DNA of 64,000 bases from NCBI RefSeq assembly GCF_900115135.1, contig NZ_FOVK01000004.1, positions 1 through 64,000 of the forward strand. The letters are read 5' to 3'. The notes under the pieces were generated by a model. It had not been told where the DNA came from. It saw only the letters and a list, made by a program, of their open reading frames with translations, and ran no database searches. A program made the position numbers and the translations under genes. This stretch comes from Proteiniclasticum ruminis. Lineage in GTDB: Bacteria; Bacillota; Clostridia; Clostridiales; Clostridiaceae. The number at the start of each line of letters is the position of its first letter. The stretch's first letter is position 1. This document shows, piece by piece, positions 45,911-55,466 of the stretch.

Positions 45911-47185
45911 TTATGGATAGAAAGGGAAAAGTATTGGAAGCAGAATGGCTGCAACAACTAAGGAGACAAGAATCAAAGGACTTCCAGCCTTCACATAATC
46001 TCTGAACTTGTATCCACCGATGCCATACACCATTGTATTGGCAGGCATACCAATTGGCGTCGCATATGCCATGGATCCGCCAATAACAGTTGCCATCAGC
46101 ACTGCTCTGGGGTCCGCACCCATGGAGTTTGCGATAGATAAACTGATTGGGACAAGAAGGGCTGTGGTTGCAGTGTTCGACATGAAATTTGTCATTACAG
46201 CAGATAAGACCAATACTACAATGAGAAGCAAGAATGGAGATGGATCGCTACCTAAAGTATTCACAATGGTATCCGCAATGAGCGCACCCGCTCCAGACTG
46301 ATCCAGTGCTTTTGCTAAGGCTAAAGACCCCACAAACAGAAAAATTGTGTGCATATCGATGGACTTCATTGCTTTCTTCTCGCTGATGACCCCGGAGATG
46401 ACAAGGGATAAAGCACCAATCCAGGCGGACACATAAAGCTTTATGCCAAGCTGATCTTCAAAAATCATGGCCAGTACAGTCAGAACAAGAATAATCAGAG
46501 ACAAGTACTGTTTCCATTCTGGAACAGTAGAATAATCATCCTGCTTCGCAAATACAGAGTCACTGTCCAGCTCCTGATCCTTGTGGTTTGGCAGAAGCTT
46601 GTACCCGATGGTAGCCATAAATAGAATTCCTGCCATTAATATCGGTAATCCAACTTTTGCATACTCAAAGAATCCAAACTTAAGTCCAATCTCCTCCAAA
46701 GCAGACTGCGCTATCATGTTGCCAGGAGCTCCAATAAGGCTTAGATTGCCTCCCATGGCTGCAGCAAGAACCAGTGGAATCATAAGCTTGGATCTGGCAA
46801 ACCCCGATTTAGCTGAGATTCCGATAAGTACAGGAATGAGTACTGCTGCAGTTCCTGTATTGGAAAGGACACCTGACATGAGACCTGTAATGGTCATAAC
46901 TGCAACAATGAGCTGTCTTTCTGTCTTCGCAAACTTCGTCACCAGTCCCCCAACCTTTTGAGCCATACCTGTGTCGAAGAATGCAGCACCGACAATAAAC
47001 ATCCCCATGAAAAGAAGCACATTGCCATCCACGAACCCTGAGAATGCATCCTTAGGTTCCAAAACGCCTGTCAAAGTCAGACCAATGGCCACCGTCATGG
47101 CAGTAATTGATAGAGGTAACTTCTCCCATGCAAACATAACAACTGCAAAAACTAGAAATAGTAAAGTGATGATACTAGAACTCAT
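45911..47185 (-). CDS. DASS-family anion transporter (tartrate or C4-dicarboxylate)
   Basis: The 424-residue protein has about eleven helices with the DASS/ArsB-like motifs GVLSNTGTAAVLIPVLIG, AAAMGGNLSLIGAPGNMIAQ, MTNFMSNTATTALLVPI and YATPIGMPANTMVYG; the two SNT-type hairpins bind carboxylate and Na+. Being first in the ttdAB operon, it probably imports tartrate, perhaps in exchange for a product, by analogy with E. coli TtdT. The start follows GGGGGT, which a small-RNA loop in this window could pair with. Confidence 0.88.
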   Translation of the reverse strand: MSSSIITLLFLVFAVVMFAWEKLPLSITAMTVAIGLTLTGVLEPKDAFSGFVDGNVLLFMGMFIVGAAFFDTGMAQKVGGLVTKFAKTERQLIVAVMTITGLMSGVLSNTGTAAVLIPVLIGISAKSGFARSKLMIPLVLAAAMGGNLSLIGAPGNMIAQSALEEIGLKFGFFEYAKVGLPILMAGILFMATIGYKLLPNHKDQELDSDSVFAKQDDYSTVPEWKQYLSLIILVLTVLAMIFEDQLGIKLYVSAWIGALSLVISGVISEKKAMKSIDMHTIFLFVGSLALAKALDQSGAGALIADTIVNTLGSDPSPFLLLIVVLVLSAVMTNFMSNTATTALLVPISLSIANSMGADPRAVLMATVIGGSMAYATPIGMPANTMVYGIGGYKFRDYVKAGSPLILVSLVVAAILLPILFPFYP

Positions 47186-47331
47186 ATAATACCCCCATAA
47201 ATTTTATCAAGACGTCTCAAAAAGTATTCTAGTGGAATGAAAACAATTACTCTATCCAATTTTTTGTTATTTTTATATCAATTATAACTTTCTAAGGTGA
47301 TAATTTTCATAATGACCCTTACAGTAAAGTC

Positions 47332-47378
47332 AAAAAAATACCCAGATATCATCTCAGCAAAAGCCCATGATACCTGGG
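47332..47378 (-). terminator. Terminator of the AraC regulator gene
   Basis: On the minus strand CCCAGGTATCAT/ATGATATCTGGG (12 bp with one mismatch, 14-nt loop) is followed by TATTTTTTT. Confidence 0.8.
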
Positions 47379-47435
47379 ATATCAAATATACACAAGTCGC
47401 ACTTCTTGTTTGTTCCTAAAAAATTAGGATAGGCA

Positions 47436-48509
47436 TTATTTTAGTTTATCTATTTTTTCTGCCAGTTTATCAAATCTATTCCGCAGCTGCGCAATCTCCA
47501 GTGTTACCTCCTGAAGAATCTCTTCCTGGAGTTTTGAATCGTCAATTTTCTCCTGTTCTTGTAACAGATTCTTCTCAAAATCCGGACCGGAAGACTTCTT
47601 GGAGGAGCCATTTAAGATTTCTCGCAATGTTTCAAGCTCAACATAGATTTTATCATTGCTTGATCCCTGCTTTTGTGAATGCACAAGACTCTTTCTATAT
47701 TCCGAAGGCGATTTGCCAAACCTCTCCTTAAATGCGGTGTTAAAGGACTTCACATCAGAGAATCCATTATTGAAGGAAATATCTGAAATACGTTCTTTTG
47801 TACTCGTCAAAGAATAGATTGCTTCTCTCATTCTGACTCTGGTGAGGTACTCATAATAGTTGATGCCTAAATCCTGCTTGATTATTTGAGAGATATAGCT
47901 TTTGTTGTATCCCGTCACTTCTTGAAGAACTTCCAACGTGATTTTTTCTCTAAAATGATTGTTGATATAGTCTATGATTTTAATAATCTTCTCATTTCCA
48001 GATGTCGTCAAGGCATCATAGGTCTCATCTGGATGGGGAGGGAAATGGATGAAAAGATCCGCAATAATACTATGAAAGAGAGATTCATAAATGATTTCCT
48101 CGCTTTTTGATTTGAGCTCCATATAAGACGTCATCTGAATCATTTTATGCCTGATTTCGTCAAAAAACTCTTTCTTGCCATGGCGGGTCATTTCCAAAGA
48201 ATTTAGGTGAAAGATCGGCTGCTCTTTAAACCAGTGCGAAAAATACTCTGGACTGAAATGCAGCACCATGGCAATGGAATCAGGCTTCCTCGCCATGGTT
48301 GCATGGCCAATATTAGAGTTGATCAGCATCACATCTTTTTCCTTCATCACATAACTTTCCCCATGTATGTTGACTTCGATCTCACCTTCTAAAAGTGTGA
48401 TAAGTTCTACGTCCCTATGCCAGTTATACTTATAATAAGTGATATAGTATGCATACTGCTTTAGCGTGAGATTCGATCGCTTATTTTTATATATGACATG
48501 CGCTTTCAT
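47436..48509 (-). CDS. AraC-family regulator of the tartrate genes (inferred)
   Basis: The 357-residue protein has an N-terminal cupin-type sensing domain (HRDVELITLLEGEIEVNIHGESY...VMLINSNIGHA), an AraC double helix-turn-helix (IDYINNHFREKITLEVLQEVTGYNKSYISQIIKQDLGINYYEYLTRVRM...ISFNNGFSDVKSFNTAFKERFGKSPSEYRKS) and an unusual C-terminal tail of about 75 residues that ends in a coiled-coil-like helix. It is upstream of the transporter in the same direction but has its own terminator. Control of the ttd and oad operons is inferred from position. Confidence 0.85.
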   Translation of the reverse strand: MKAHVIYKNKRSNLTLKQYAYYITYYKYNWHRDVELITLLEGEIEVNIHGESYVMKEKDVMLINSNIGHATMARKPDSIAMVLHFSPEYFSHWFKEQPIFHLNSLEMTRHGKKEFFDEIRHKMIQMTSYMELKSKSEEIIYESLFHSIIADLFIHFPPHPDETYDALTTSGNEKIIKIIDYINNHFREKITLEVLQEVTGYNKSYISQIIKQDLGINYYEYLTRVRMREAIYSLTSTKERISDISFNNGFSDVKSFNTAFKERFGKSPSEYRKSLVHSQKQGSSNDKIYVELETLREILNGSSKKSSGPDFEKNLLQEQEKIDDSKLQEEILQEVTLEIAQLRNRFDKLAEKIDKLK

Positions 48510-48599
48510 AAATTGCTCCTCCCGACGGATCCATTTGTGTTATTTCTTAACATTGTACAATTGCTCATCCTGATTTACAAATTAAATTAAGATGAAACA

Positions 48600-48623
48600 A
48601 CTCCACCTCAAAAGAAGTGGAGT
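48600..48623 (-). terminator. Hairpin after the TetR gene
   Basis: ACTCCAC/GTGGAGT (7 bp, 10-nt loop) with a modest T-rich tail on the minus strand, about 75 bp after the stop codon of the RND-linked TetR gene. Confidence 0.5.
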
Positions 48624-48697
48624 CATTCACTGATTTCTATTCTGATGCTTCATCAAGGATTTCGCTGTGATAAAGCCCTACCTAGAGGATTCTTTCT

Positions 48698-49351
48698 CTA
48701 TGCCAATGTTTTCAACATAAGGCGAACCGTTCTTTCATGGAGACGTTTTATCATCTCCTCGCTGTTTTCAAGGCTCAGATCAGGCTCCACCTTGATCCCA
48801 CAATGGATGGATTTCAAAGGCAGCAGTTCATGCACAAAAGCGCTGAAAAATCCGAGAACAGTCATTTTTAAATCCATTAAGGTAAGATCTGCTGCAACGC
48901 TGCCCTCATTTTTTCCGATCAGCATCGCTCTTTCCAGTTCCCTCATGGTCACTGCATCCATCTTCTCCATCATGAAGGGATCCATATAGTGCCCCTTATC
49001 TGATTTTGCCTGATGCTCTGACATCGCGAGAAGAAATATTCCAGTGAATCTTTTTTCCAGGCTGTCTTCCAAGTAGATGAGAGCCTTCTCCAGAATCCCT
49101 TTGAAAGTATTCGCCTCAAAGACAAACTGGACCATATTTTTGAAGTTTTCACTCATATGATAGGTAAGGGCTTCTCTGATGATTTCTTCTTTGCTGGAAA
49201 AGTACTCATAGGCGGTACTTTTCCCCATACCGGATGCTTCGGCAATCTCCGCCACCTTCAGCTCATGAATGGGTCTTCCCTCCTGCAGCAGATTCATCAC
49301 CCCTTCAAAGATGAGAATCTGCTTTGGGGAATACTGTATCTGTTCATCCAT
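48698..49351 (-). CDS. TetR-family repressor of the RND transporter
   Basis: The 217-residue protein has an N-terminal TetR helix-turn-helix (HELKVAEIAEASGMGKSTAYEYFSSKEEIIREAL). Its ATG overlaps the stop codon of the RND gene (TAATG), so the two are translationally coupled and expressed together. An inverted repeat of TetR-operator type lies downstream of the promoter of this operon. Repression of its own operon with release by a transported compound is the likely scheme. Confidence 0.9.
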   Translation of the reverse strand: MDEQIQYSPKQILIFEGVMNLLQEGRPIHELKVAEIAEASGMGKSTAYEYFSSKEEIIREALTYHMSENFKNMVQFVFEANTFKGILEKALIYLEDSLEKRFTGIFLLAMSEHQAKSDKGHYMDPFMMEKMDAVTMRELERAMLIGKNEGSVAADLTLMDLKMTVLGFFSAFVHELLPLKSIHCGIKVEPDLSLENSEEMIKRLHERTVRLMLKTLA

Positions 49352-52300
49352 TAGGAAGACACCTCCTCGGAATTTTCACTCTTCAAGGAGTTCCTCTTTT
49401 TCACGCGGACAAAGAGATCATAAAGTACCGGTACCACAAAGAGTGTCAGGAGTGTCGCATAGGTAAGGCCTCCCACCGTAACCACAGCCATGGGCTGCAT
49501 CATTTCTGCTCCGCTTCCATAGCCTAAAGCAAGAGTCGTCAGAGCGAGAATAGTGGTCAGTGCTGTCATGATGATGGGTCGGATTCTGGTGGCGCCAGTT
49601 CTTAAAATGGCTTCACGCTTCTCTATCCCTCTCTCTCTAAGCTGATTGACGTAGTCCACAAACACAATACCATTATTTACCACCACACCTGCCAGAACAA
49701 GGAACCCGAGCATCGCAATGATGGACAGCTCCATGCCAGCAATGTAGAGAAGAAGAAGACCTCCTGTGAAGGCTAGGGGCAGTGTGAACAGCACTATAAA
49801 CGGTGATAGAAGGTTCTGGAACTGAGCCACCATGATGAGATAGATGAACACCACAGCAAGGGTGATCATGATCACGAGATCTCCTAAAGTATCATTGATG
49901 GTCTCATTTTCTCCTTCAAAGGTAATCTTATATCCTTCAGGCACTTCAAATGATGCAAACTTCTCTTCCACTTCTCTGCCCACAAGACCGATGTTGTAGC
50001 CGTCTTTAATGCTTGCCGATACGGTCATGTATCTGCTCTGATTCTCTCGGCTGATGGACTGTACACTTTCTGTCACTTCCACAGTGGCAATATCTTTCAG
50101 TATGACCGTCTTTTCTGAACCGTCTCTTTGCTGCACCACCATAGAAAGATCTCCCACGGTGTTTCTATTAAGACCTTCCTGTATAGGCTTCAGAAGCACC
50201 ACCGGATAGCTGGCGCCCATTTCTGTCAGCTGCGTCGCCGTCATTTCCTGGCTCAGCGCTTTGGATACTTCTGCAAAGACCTGGGCTACTGTAAGACCTT
50301 CTCGAATGGCCTTCACTTTATCCACAGTGATTCTGATTTCTTCCCCTGCATCTTCCAAGCCCGTGGTCACATCTTCTGTTCCTTCTGTTTCAGATAAGAC
50401 TTTCGCCACATCTTTGGCAAGGACTGCCATCTCATCTGGATCAAATCCTTCCACCTTCACCTGAATACCGCTGCCACCGAAGGCTGAGATGTCCATGTTG
50501 CTGGCGCTCACGGACATTTCTCCCCCAAGATCCTCTGTATTCTCATAAATCAGCTGCTCCACCTCTTTATTGCTGAGGCTTCGTTCATCCTTCAATAAGA
50601 TGTAGAAGGTGCTGGCGTCTCCATTATTTGTACCTCCGCCGCCGCCGAATCCCATGAAGCCACTGCCGCCTCTCATGACACCCACAGTCTCAACTGCATC
50701 TATGGAAAGGATTCTTTCTACGATATCGTCATTGAGAGCATTCACCTCATCGGTTTCAAGACCTTCCGACGCCTCGTAGGAAGCGCTCATCTGAGGAGAG
50801 TCCACTTCTGGAATGAATGCTGTGCCCATGGTGGTCGTCAGGTAGATGCTAAGACCGAGCAGTCCCACAGCAAAAAGCACCACAATCATCTTATACTTCA
50901 GGGCGATTCCCAGCAGCTTCTCATACCTTTGCACAGTTTTATCAAACCACTTGTGTTCTTTTTCCGAGGTGGTCTTCAGCATGGTGGCTCCCATGGAGGG
51001 CACCAGTGTAAGGGCTACAATAAGACTTGCGATGAGGCTGTATCCGATGGTAAGCCCCATATCCGTAAAGAGCTGTCGAGAGATTCCTTCGGTAAACACA
51101 ATGGGAAGAAATACGCTGACCGTGGTGAGGGTGGATGCAAAAATCGCTCCTGCCACTTCGTTGGCTCCAGTGATGGCCGCTTCCTTCGCTGGCATTCCTT
51201 CTTTTCTCAGTCTGTAAATATTCTCAATGACAACGATACTGTTGTCCACCAGCATTCCTACACCCAAAGCAAGTCCTGAAAGGGAGATGACGTTGAGCGT
51301 GACATTGCTGAAGTACATGAGCACCACAGCAAAGGTCAGACTGATGGGAATACTTAAAGCAATGACAAAGGTTGGTTTCAGATCCCGAAGGAAAAGAATC
51401 AGCACCAGAATGGCCAGAATTCCACCAAAAAGAAGATTCTCCATGACGCTGCTGGTGGTCATATCAATATACTCTCCCTGGTCCATCATGGGCGTGATGG
51501 AGAGATTCTCATGAAGCCCTTCCAGCTTTTCAATCTCACTGTGAATGAGATCAGAAACCTCTGCCGTGGAGGATGTGCTTTGCTTCTGGAAGGTTAAGAG
51601 CACACCATTGTTTCCGTTGATTTTTGTATAGATCTCATCGGAGTTGTCTCTTTTCTCCACCTCAGCCACTTCATTCAGCTTGATGTCTCCGATGGGCTCC
51701 ATGCTGAAGACCACAAGGTCCCTGATGTCCACAGGTTTTTCAAATGCGTCCCCAACTTTCACAAGGATCTGTCCATCTCCCTCTTCAATGTACCCTGCAG
51801 GCATACTGAAGTTCTGGGCCATGAGTATATTCTTCACCATTTCTTCTGTGAGGATTCCTGTAAGATCCGCACTTTCCAGTGCCTGCTTTTTTGCATCCTC
51901 AAATGCGGCAAGGCCTTTCTCCAGTTCTGTTTTTCCTGTGGCCATCTGCACTTCTGCTTTTGCCAGCTCAACAGCCATGGTGATCTTTCCGGCTTCCAGC
52001 TGCTCCGCGGCAGCCTTGGACTGATTGAGGCCTTTCTGAAGCTCCGGCTTCATGGCGCTTAAAGTCATCTGACGGACATTCAGACTGGAAAGTTCCAGTT
52101 CTACTGCCACCAGGGTCTTCACCGCTTCCTGCACCTGGTCCGAAAGTCCAGAAATCATCTCTTCTGTCATCCCTTCCATAGCTTCAGGTGCGCCCGACTC
52201 CATGGAAGATAAAATCAGCTGAAGATCTTCCAGTGTCAGGTTTTCTGTTCCTTCAGGAAAGAGAGCCGTGAAGATGGCATTCATATCAAGGACGCTTCTC

Positions 52301-53130
52301 AGCTGATCTCTAGTGGCCTCTAGAGCAGCTTTCTCAGCGGTAAGCTTTGCTTCTTCTGCTAAGAGTGCATTCAGATTGGCCATGGCGCTGGAAAGTTCCA
52401 CACTGGCTTTGGCCACCTGTTCTTTCTGGTTCTGAGATTCGGCAGCTAAGGTTTTCTGTCCGCTCTCAAGGCTGGTCATGGCATTTTTCAGTTCCGTCTC
52501 ATTTTTTGCAAGTTCCGCCAGAAGGTGATTCTTCACCCGCTCATTGAGTACTGCAATCTTCTCGGGAAGAAGACTCACTTCAAGCTGTGACGCTACAAGA
52601 CCACTGCCTGTTACCGCAGCTACACCGTCAAGCCGCTCAAAAGAGGGCATGATCTCTTCTTCTGTAAAGGCAGAAAGCTCGTCTAAACTCATCCCCTCCA
52701 CATCTACACTGGCTACAACAATAGGAAGCATATCCGGACTGATTCTCATGAGAATCGGCGTACCGATGCCTTCCTCCAGTCTTGCTTTCACCTGATCAAG
52801 GCTTCCGGAAAGCTCAATCATCACGCTGTCCATATTGGTGCCTTGCACAAATTCCAGGAAAATCAAACTGGAATTTTCACTGGAGGTGGAGTTCATGCTG
52901 CTTAATCCGCTGGAAGTGCCAAGGGCTGCCTCCAGGGGTCTTGTGACCAGCTGTTCCACCTTTTCAGGACTAGCTCCAGGATAGGGTGTGATTACCACCA
53001 CAAAGGGCAGATCCAGAGATGGCAGAAGATCTGTCTTCATCCCCAGAAAGGAAATAACACCCAGAAGGATGGTCAGAATCACCGCCACCACAACGGTATA
53101 TGGTTTCTTTACACTGTATTTTGAAATCAC
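49351..53130 (-). CDS. RND-family efflux transporter with a long coiled-coil insertion
   Basis: The 1259-residue protein has the RND layout: helix 1 at the N-terminus (VVVAVILTILLGVISFLGM), periplasmic-type porter domains, six central helices (LFGGILAILVLILFLRDLKP, LGVGMLVDNSIVVIENIYRL), a second porter half and six C-terminal helices. It is about 200 residues longer than usual: residues about 200-420 form an inserted Ala/Glu/Leu/Lys-rich coiled coil. No adaptor or outer-membrane partner is encoded, as expected for a Gram-positive. The start is GTG after GGAGGA. Confidence 0.93.
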   Translation of the reverse strand: MISKYSVKKPYTVVVAVILTILLGVISFLGMKTDLLPSLDLPFVVVITPYPGASPEKVEQLVTRPLEAALGTSSGLSSMNSTSSENSSLIFLEFVQGTNMDSVMIELSGSLDQVKARLEEGIGTPILMRISPDMLPIVVASVDVEGMSLDELSAFTEEEIMPSFERLDGVAAVTGSGLVASQLEVSLLPEKIAVLNERVKNHLLAELAKNETELKNAMTSLESGQKTLAAESQNQKEQVAKASVELSSAMANLNALLAEEAKLTAEKAALEATRDQLRSVLDMNAIFTALFPEGTENLTLEDLQLILSSMESGAPEAMEGMTEEMISGLSDQVQEAVKTLVAVELELSSLNVRQMTLSAMKPELQKGLNQSKAAAEQLEAGKITMAVELAKAEVQMATGKTELEKGLAAFEDAKKQALESADLTGILTEEMVKNILMAQNFSMPAGYIEEGDGQILVKVGDAFEKPVDIRDLVVFSMEPIGDIKLNEVAEVEKRDNSDEIYTKINGNNGVLLTFQKQSTSSTAEVSDLIHSEIEKLEGLHENLSITPMMDQGEYIDMTTSSVMENLLFGGILAILVLILFLRDLKPTFVIALSIPISLTFAVVLMYFSNVTLNVISLSGLALGVGMLVDNSIVVIENIYRLRKEGMPAKEAAITGANEVAGAIFASTLTTVSVFLPIVFTEGISRQLFTDMGLTIGYSLIASLIVALTLVPSMGATMLKTTSEKEHKWFDKTVQRYEKLLGIALKYKMIVVLFAVGLLGLSIYLTTTMGTAFIPEVDSPQMSASYEASEGLETDEVNALNDDIVERILSIDAVETVGVMRGGSGFMGFGGGGGTNNGDASTFYILLKDERSLSNKEVEQLIYENTEDLGGEMSVSASNMDISAFGGSGIQVKVEGFDPDEMAVLAKDVAKVLSETEGTEDVTTGLEDAGEEIRITVDKVKAIREGLTVAQVFAEVSKALSQEMTATQLTEMGASYPVVLLKPIQEGLNRNTVGDLSMVVQQRDGSEKTVILKDIATVEVTESVQSISRENQSRYMTVSASIKDGYNIGLVGREVEEKFASFEVPEGYKITFEGENETINDTLGDLVIMITLAVVFIYLIMVAQFQNLLSPFIVLFTLPLAFTGGLLLLYIAGMELSIIAMLGFLVLAGVVVNNGIVFVDYVNQLRERGIEKREAILRTGATRIRPIIMTALTTILALTTLALGYGSGAEMMQPMAVVTVGGLTYATLLTLFVVPVLYDLFVRVKKRNSLKSENSEEVSS

Positions 53131-53150
53131 TTCAGGTCCTCCTCATTCAA

Positions 53151-53170
53151 CCGACCGAACGGTCGGTCGG
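53151..53170. promoter_or_regulatory. TetR-type operator
   Basis: CCGACCG-AA-CGGTCGG is a perfect 7-bp inverted repeat extended by a further TCGG. The ACCGACCG-type half site is typical of TetR repressors. It lies between the -10 box and the GTG start of the RND gene. Confidence 0.8.
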
Positions 53171-53182
53171 AAATCTTGCTTC

Positions 53183-53211
53183 ATTCTACCACCACCCAAA
53201 ACCCCTGTAAA
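53183..53211 (-). promoter_or_regulatory. Promoter of the RND-TetR operon
   Basis: On the minus strand TTTACA and TAGAAT are exactly 17 bp apart, with the TetR-type operator just downstream. Confidence 0.7.
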
Positions 53212-53214
53212 CAA

Positions 53215-53953
53215 AGAAATTCTTAGACTTTCCTTAACTTGTCTCCAGGAAGAAGTACAATCCTCAAGTTCAGCTATGTCATTGTTTTTCTGCTTCTTTT
53301 ATTTGCTTCCATAGTCTTTTCTCCTAAGACAAACTGTAATACTCTACTTTTCTTCTCAAAAAATAAAGTCCATTTATGACATATGTTGTTTTTTTAATAC
53401 GGGTAAGGGGTATCTATTTCACTTTTTCTTCTTCTGTCTCTATAAAAAAATAGAAAACCTGATATTACCGCACTGTTTCAGACAACACCTTCAAATTCTC
53501 ATAAACGAAACTAAAAATGACCCGGATCCACCTTCAGATAAAAGCTGCTTCTGTAAAATTCCAACGAATTTAAAGTGTGTATTCTTCAGATTTCTAAAAT
53601 ACATCCATCTTTTTGCCAATATGAAAAATGAATATCATAATTTTATACCCTGTTGTTTTTTTAAATCCTCATTTCTGACCCTTGTCAGAAATCACATTTG
53701 TGAAACACAAAACCATTCTTTTTTAATTCGTTTTCATGCATCTAATCACAAAAATGATTCGACATCATTCTACATGACTATATTATATTTATCCATATTT
53801 ATAATTCTATTAATATGTGATTTTATATATCACTAAGCAATCTGACTTTTTTAATTAAAAGCATTGAAACCCAAAGCTTATCAGAATTATTAATTTTATG
53901 ATCATCATGACTTATTTAATATTTTAACAATAATTTTAAAGATTGTTAATATA
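53215..53953. other. AT-rich gap without recognised genes
   Basis: About 740 bases, clearly richer in A/T than its surroundings, with no reading frame that has a ribosome binding site. One structure stands out: a perfect 9-bp hairpin ATTTCTGAC/GTCAGAAAT with loop CCTT (53671-53692), without a T run on either side. I identify no RNA gene or mobile-element end. Confidence 0.5.
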
Positions 53954-53982
53954 TTGACCTTTTATGAACAGCATGCCATAAT
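53954..53982 (+). promoter_or_regulatory. Promoter of the lipoprotein-rhodanese operon
   Basis: TTGACC and CATAAT are 17 bp apart, about 30 bp before the first start codon. Confidence 0.6.
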
Positions 53983-54013
53983 CGACCTATCAATTAAAAA
54001 ACGGAGGTAAACA

Positions 54014-54742
54014 ATGTCTAAGAAAATTTCATTATTTCTCGCTGCTCTTCTTGTTGCCAGCTTCACCGGATGTGCCGCCCCACAGGAAACAACTGAAACA
54101 CCAGTGGAAGGCGAAGAGCAAACCACACCTGCTGGTGACATCAACCTGGAAGAAGTCAATGAGTTCCTCAACACCAGCGCAGGCTTAGGGCCTGGTTCTA
54201 TTGGTAATGTGGTGCAGGTTATCCCTCACGCACATATTGACGGACCCAAGAATGAAACACCCTTTTATGCTTTTGTGAACTTCAAGTACACAGCAAGAGA
54301 CTACATCAAATATCAGGTCACCTATCTGTCCTGTACCTGCCGTTCTGCTGATGTGAACTTCTGGCAGACTGCCTATATTGAACTGAGTCTTCCAAGCAGT
54401 CGAAAAATTGAGGATGCGGAGGTTGTGACCCTCTCCTTTGATAAGGACTCCACCGATCATTATCTGGGCGGATTCTGGGGAGATTCAAATCCAACTCCTG
54501 CTGGTGTCACCTATGAGACATTCAAGACCGAGTATCTCCCATTTTTTGAAGGGAAGAACCAGGCGTATATGAAGGCCATCAGCACCATCTGGGACATTAA
54601 AGCAGAAGACTATACGACAGGTGAAGGAAGAACAGACTTAACCATCGATACCTTCTCCGGATCTTCTGTTTCCGCAAACAACATCATCAGAATCATCAAT
54701 GCACTCATGGATTACCACGCCACAGACGAATTTTTCCAATAA
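54014..54742 (+). CDS. Lipoprotein with a degenerate FMN-binding-like C-terminus
   Basis: I do not recognise the family with certainty. The 242-residue protein has a lipoprotein signal (LFLAALLVASFTGC, lipid Cys20), a Glu/Thr/Pro linker and an outer domain with a close Cys pair, SCTC (Cys107, Cys109). Near the end, LTIDTFSGSSVSANNIIRIINAL resembles the end of FMN-binding domains, where SGATxS/T is the covalent flavin site; here it reads SGSSVS. Flavin binding is therefore possible but unproven. GGAGG precedes the ATG. It is 21 bp upstream of an exported rhodanese and presumably works with it. Confidence 0.75.
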   Translation: MSKKISLFLAALLVASFTGCAAPQETTETPVEGEEQTTPAGDINLEEVNEFLNTSAGLGPGSIGNVVQVIPHAHIDGPKNETPFYAFVNFKYTARDYIKYQVTYLSCTCRSADVNFWQTAYIELSLPSSRKIEDAEVVTLSFDKDSTDHYLGGFWGDSNPTPAGVTYETFKTEYLPFFEGKNQAYMKAISTIWDIKAEDYTTGEGRTDLTIDTFSGSSVSANNIIRIINALMDYHATDEFFQ

Positions 54743-54763
54743 GATATTTTAGGAGGAACCACC

Positions 54764-55429
54764 ATGTTAAAAAAACTCATAGCTATACTTTCACTTGCTG
54801 TTGTGCTTACAGGATGCGCAGCCACTGCTGCACCAAAAGAGGAAGCAAAAACTGATGACCAGCTCATCGCTGAAGGCTGGGTGAAGAACCCTGAAGAAGC
54901 AGGATACGCCAAAGTAGAAGAACTGCCTGCCCCAAGAACTGCTGAAGGAGACTACTCCATTGACAATTCCGCCATCAGTTCTGAAAACCTTGTGGAGTAT
55001 CTTGGCAGAAACGATGTGGTCTATATTGACCTGAGAGACTACAACGATTATGCAAAAAAACACTTCAAGAACTTTGAAGCTGTTCCCTTCTTCGCTTACA
55101 TCTGGAATGAAAATGCCCATACTGACGCTTCCATGGTGCAGCTCTATGGCGGACCTCAGGATGCACCAGTTGCAGTATATGAATCATCAGAAGCCATCCT
55201 GAACACTCTCTTTCCAAAAGACAAGACCCTCTTCCTCATGTGTCAGTCCGGCGGCAGAGTAGCCATGATGATGAAGATCCTGGAAGCCAATGGTTATGAC
55301 ATGAGTAAAGTCTACAATGTAGGCGGTATGGCGCAGTATACCGATGGAAAGTATAGAGAGTTCATCACAGACACGCCTGAATTCATCATTGATGTCACCT
55401 ATAAAATCGAAGGTGCCACCAGAAACTAA
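54764..55429 (+). CDS. Exported rhodanese-domain lipoprotein
   Basis: The 221-residue protein has a lipoprotein signal (LIAILSLAVVLTGC, lipid Cys18), an acidic linker and a rhodanese domain (VVYIDLRDYNDYAKKHFKNFEAVPF) with active-site Cys160 in LMCQSGGRVAMMM. A rhodanese anchored outside the membrane could carry or transfer sulfane sulfur on the cell surface. AGGAGG precedes the ATG. It is second in the operon after the SCTC lipoprotein, with a terminator behind it. Confidence 0.88.
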   Translation: MLKKLIAILSLAVVLTGCAATAAPKEEAKTDDQLIAEGWVKNPEEAGYAKVEELPAPRTAEGDYSIDNSAISSENLVEYLGRNDVVYIDLRDYNDYAKKHFKNFEAVPFFAYIWNENAHTDASMVQLYGGPQDAPVAVYESSEAILNTLFPKDKTLFLMCQSGGRVAMMMKILEANGYDMSKVYNVGGMAQYTDGKYREFITDTPEFIIDVTYKIEGATRN

Positions 55430-55466
55430 TTTCTTTTCACTTTATATGTTTCCCCATATATAGAAG

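Noticed and set aside
53621-53836. 71-codon frame in the AT-rich gap
   Set aside because: No ribosome binding site, unlike codon use, no recognisable domain.
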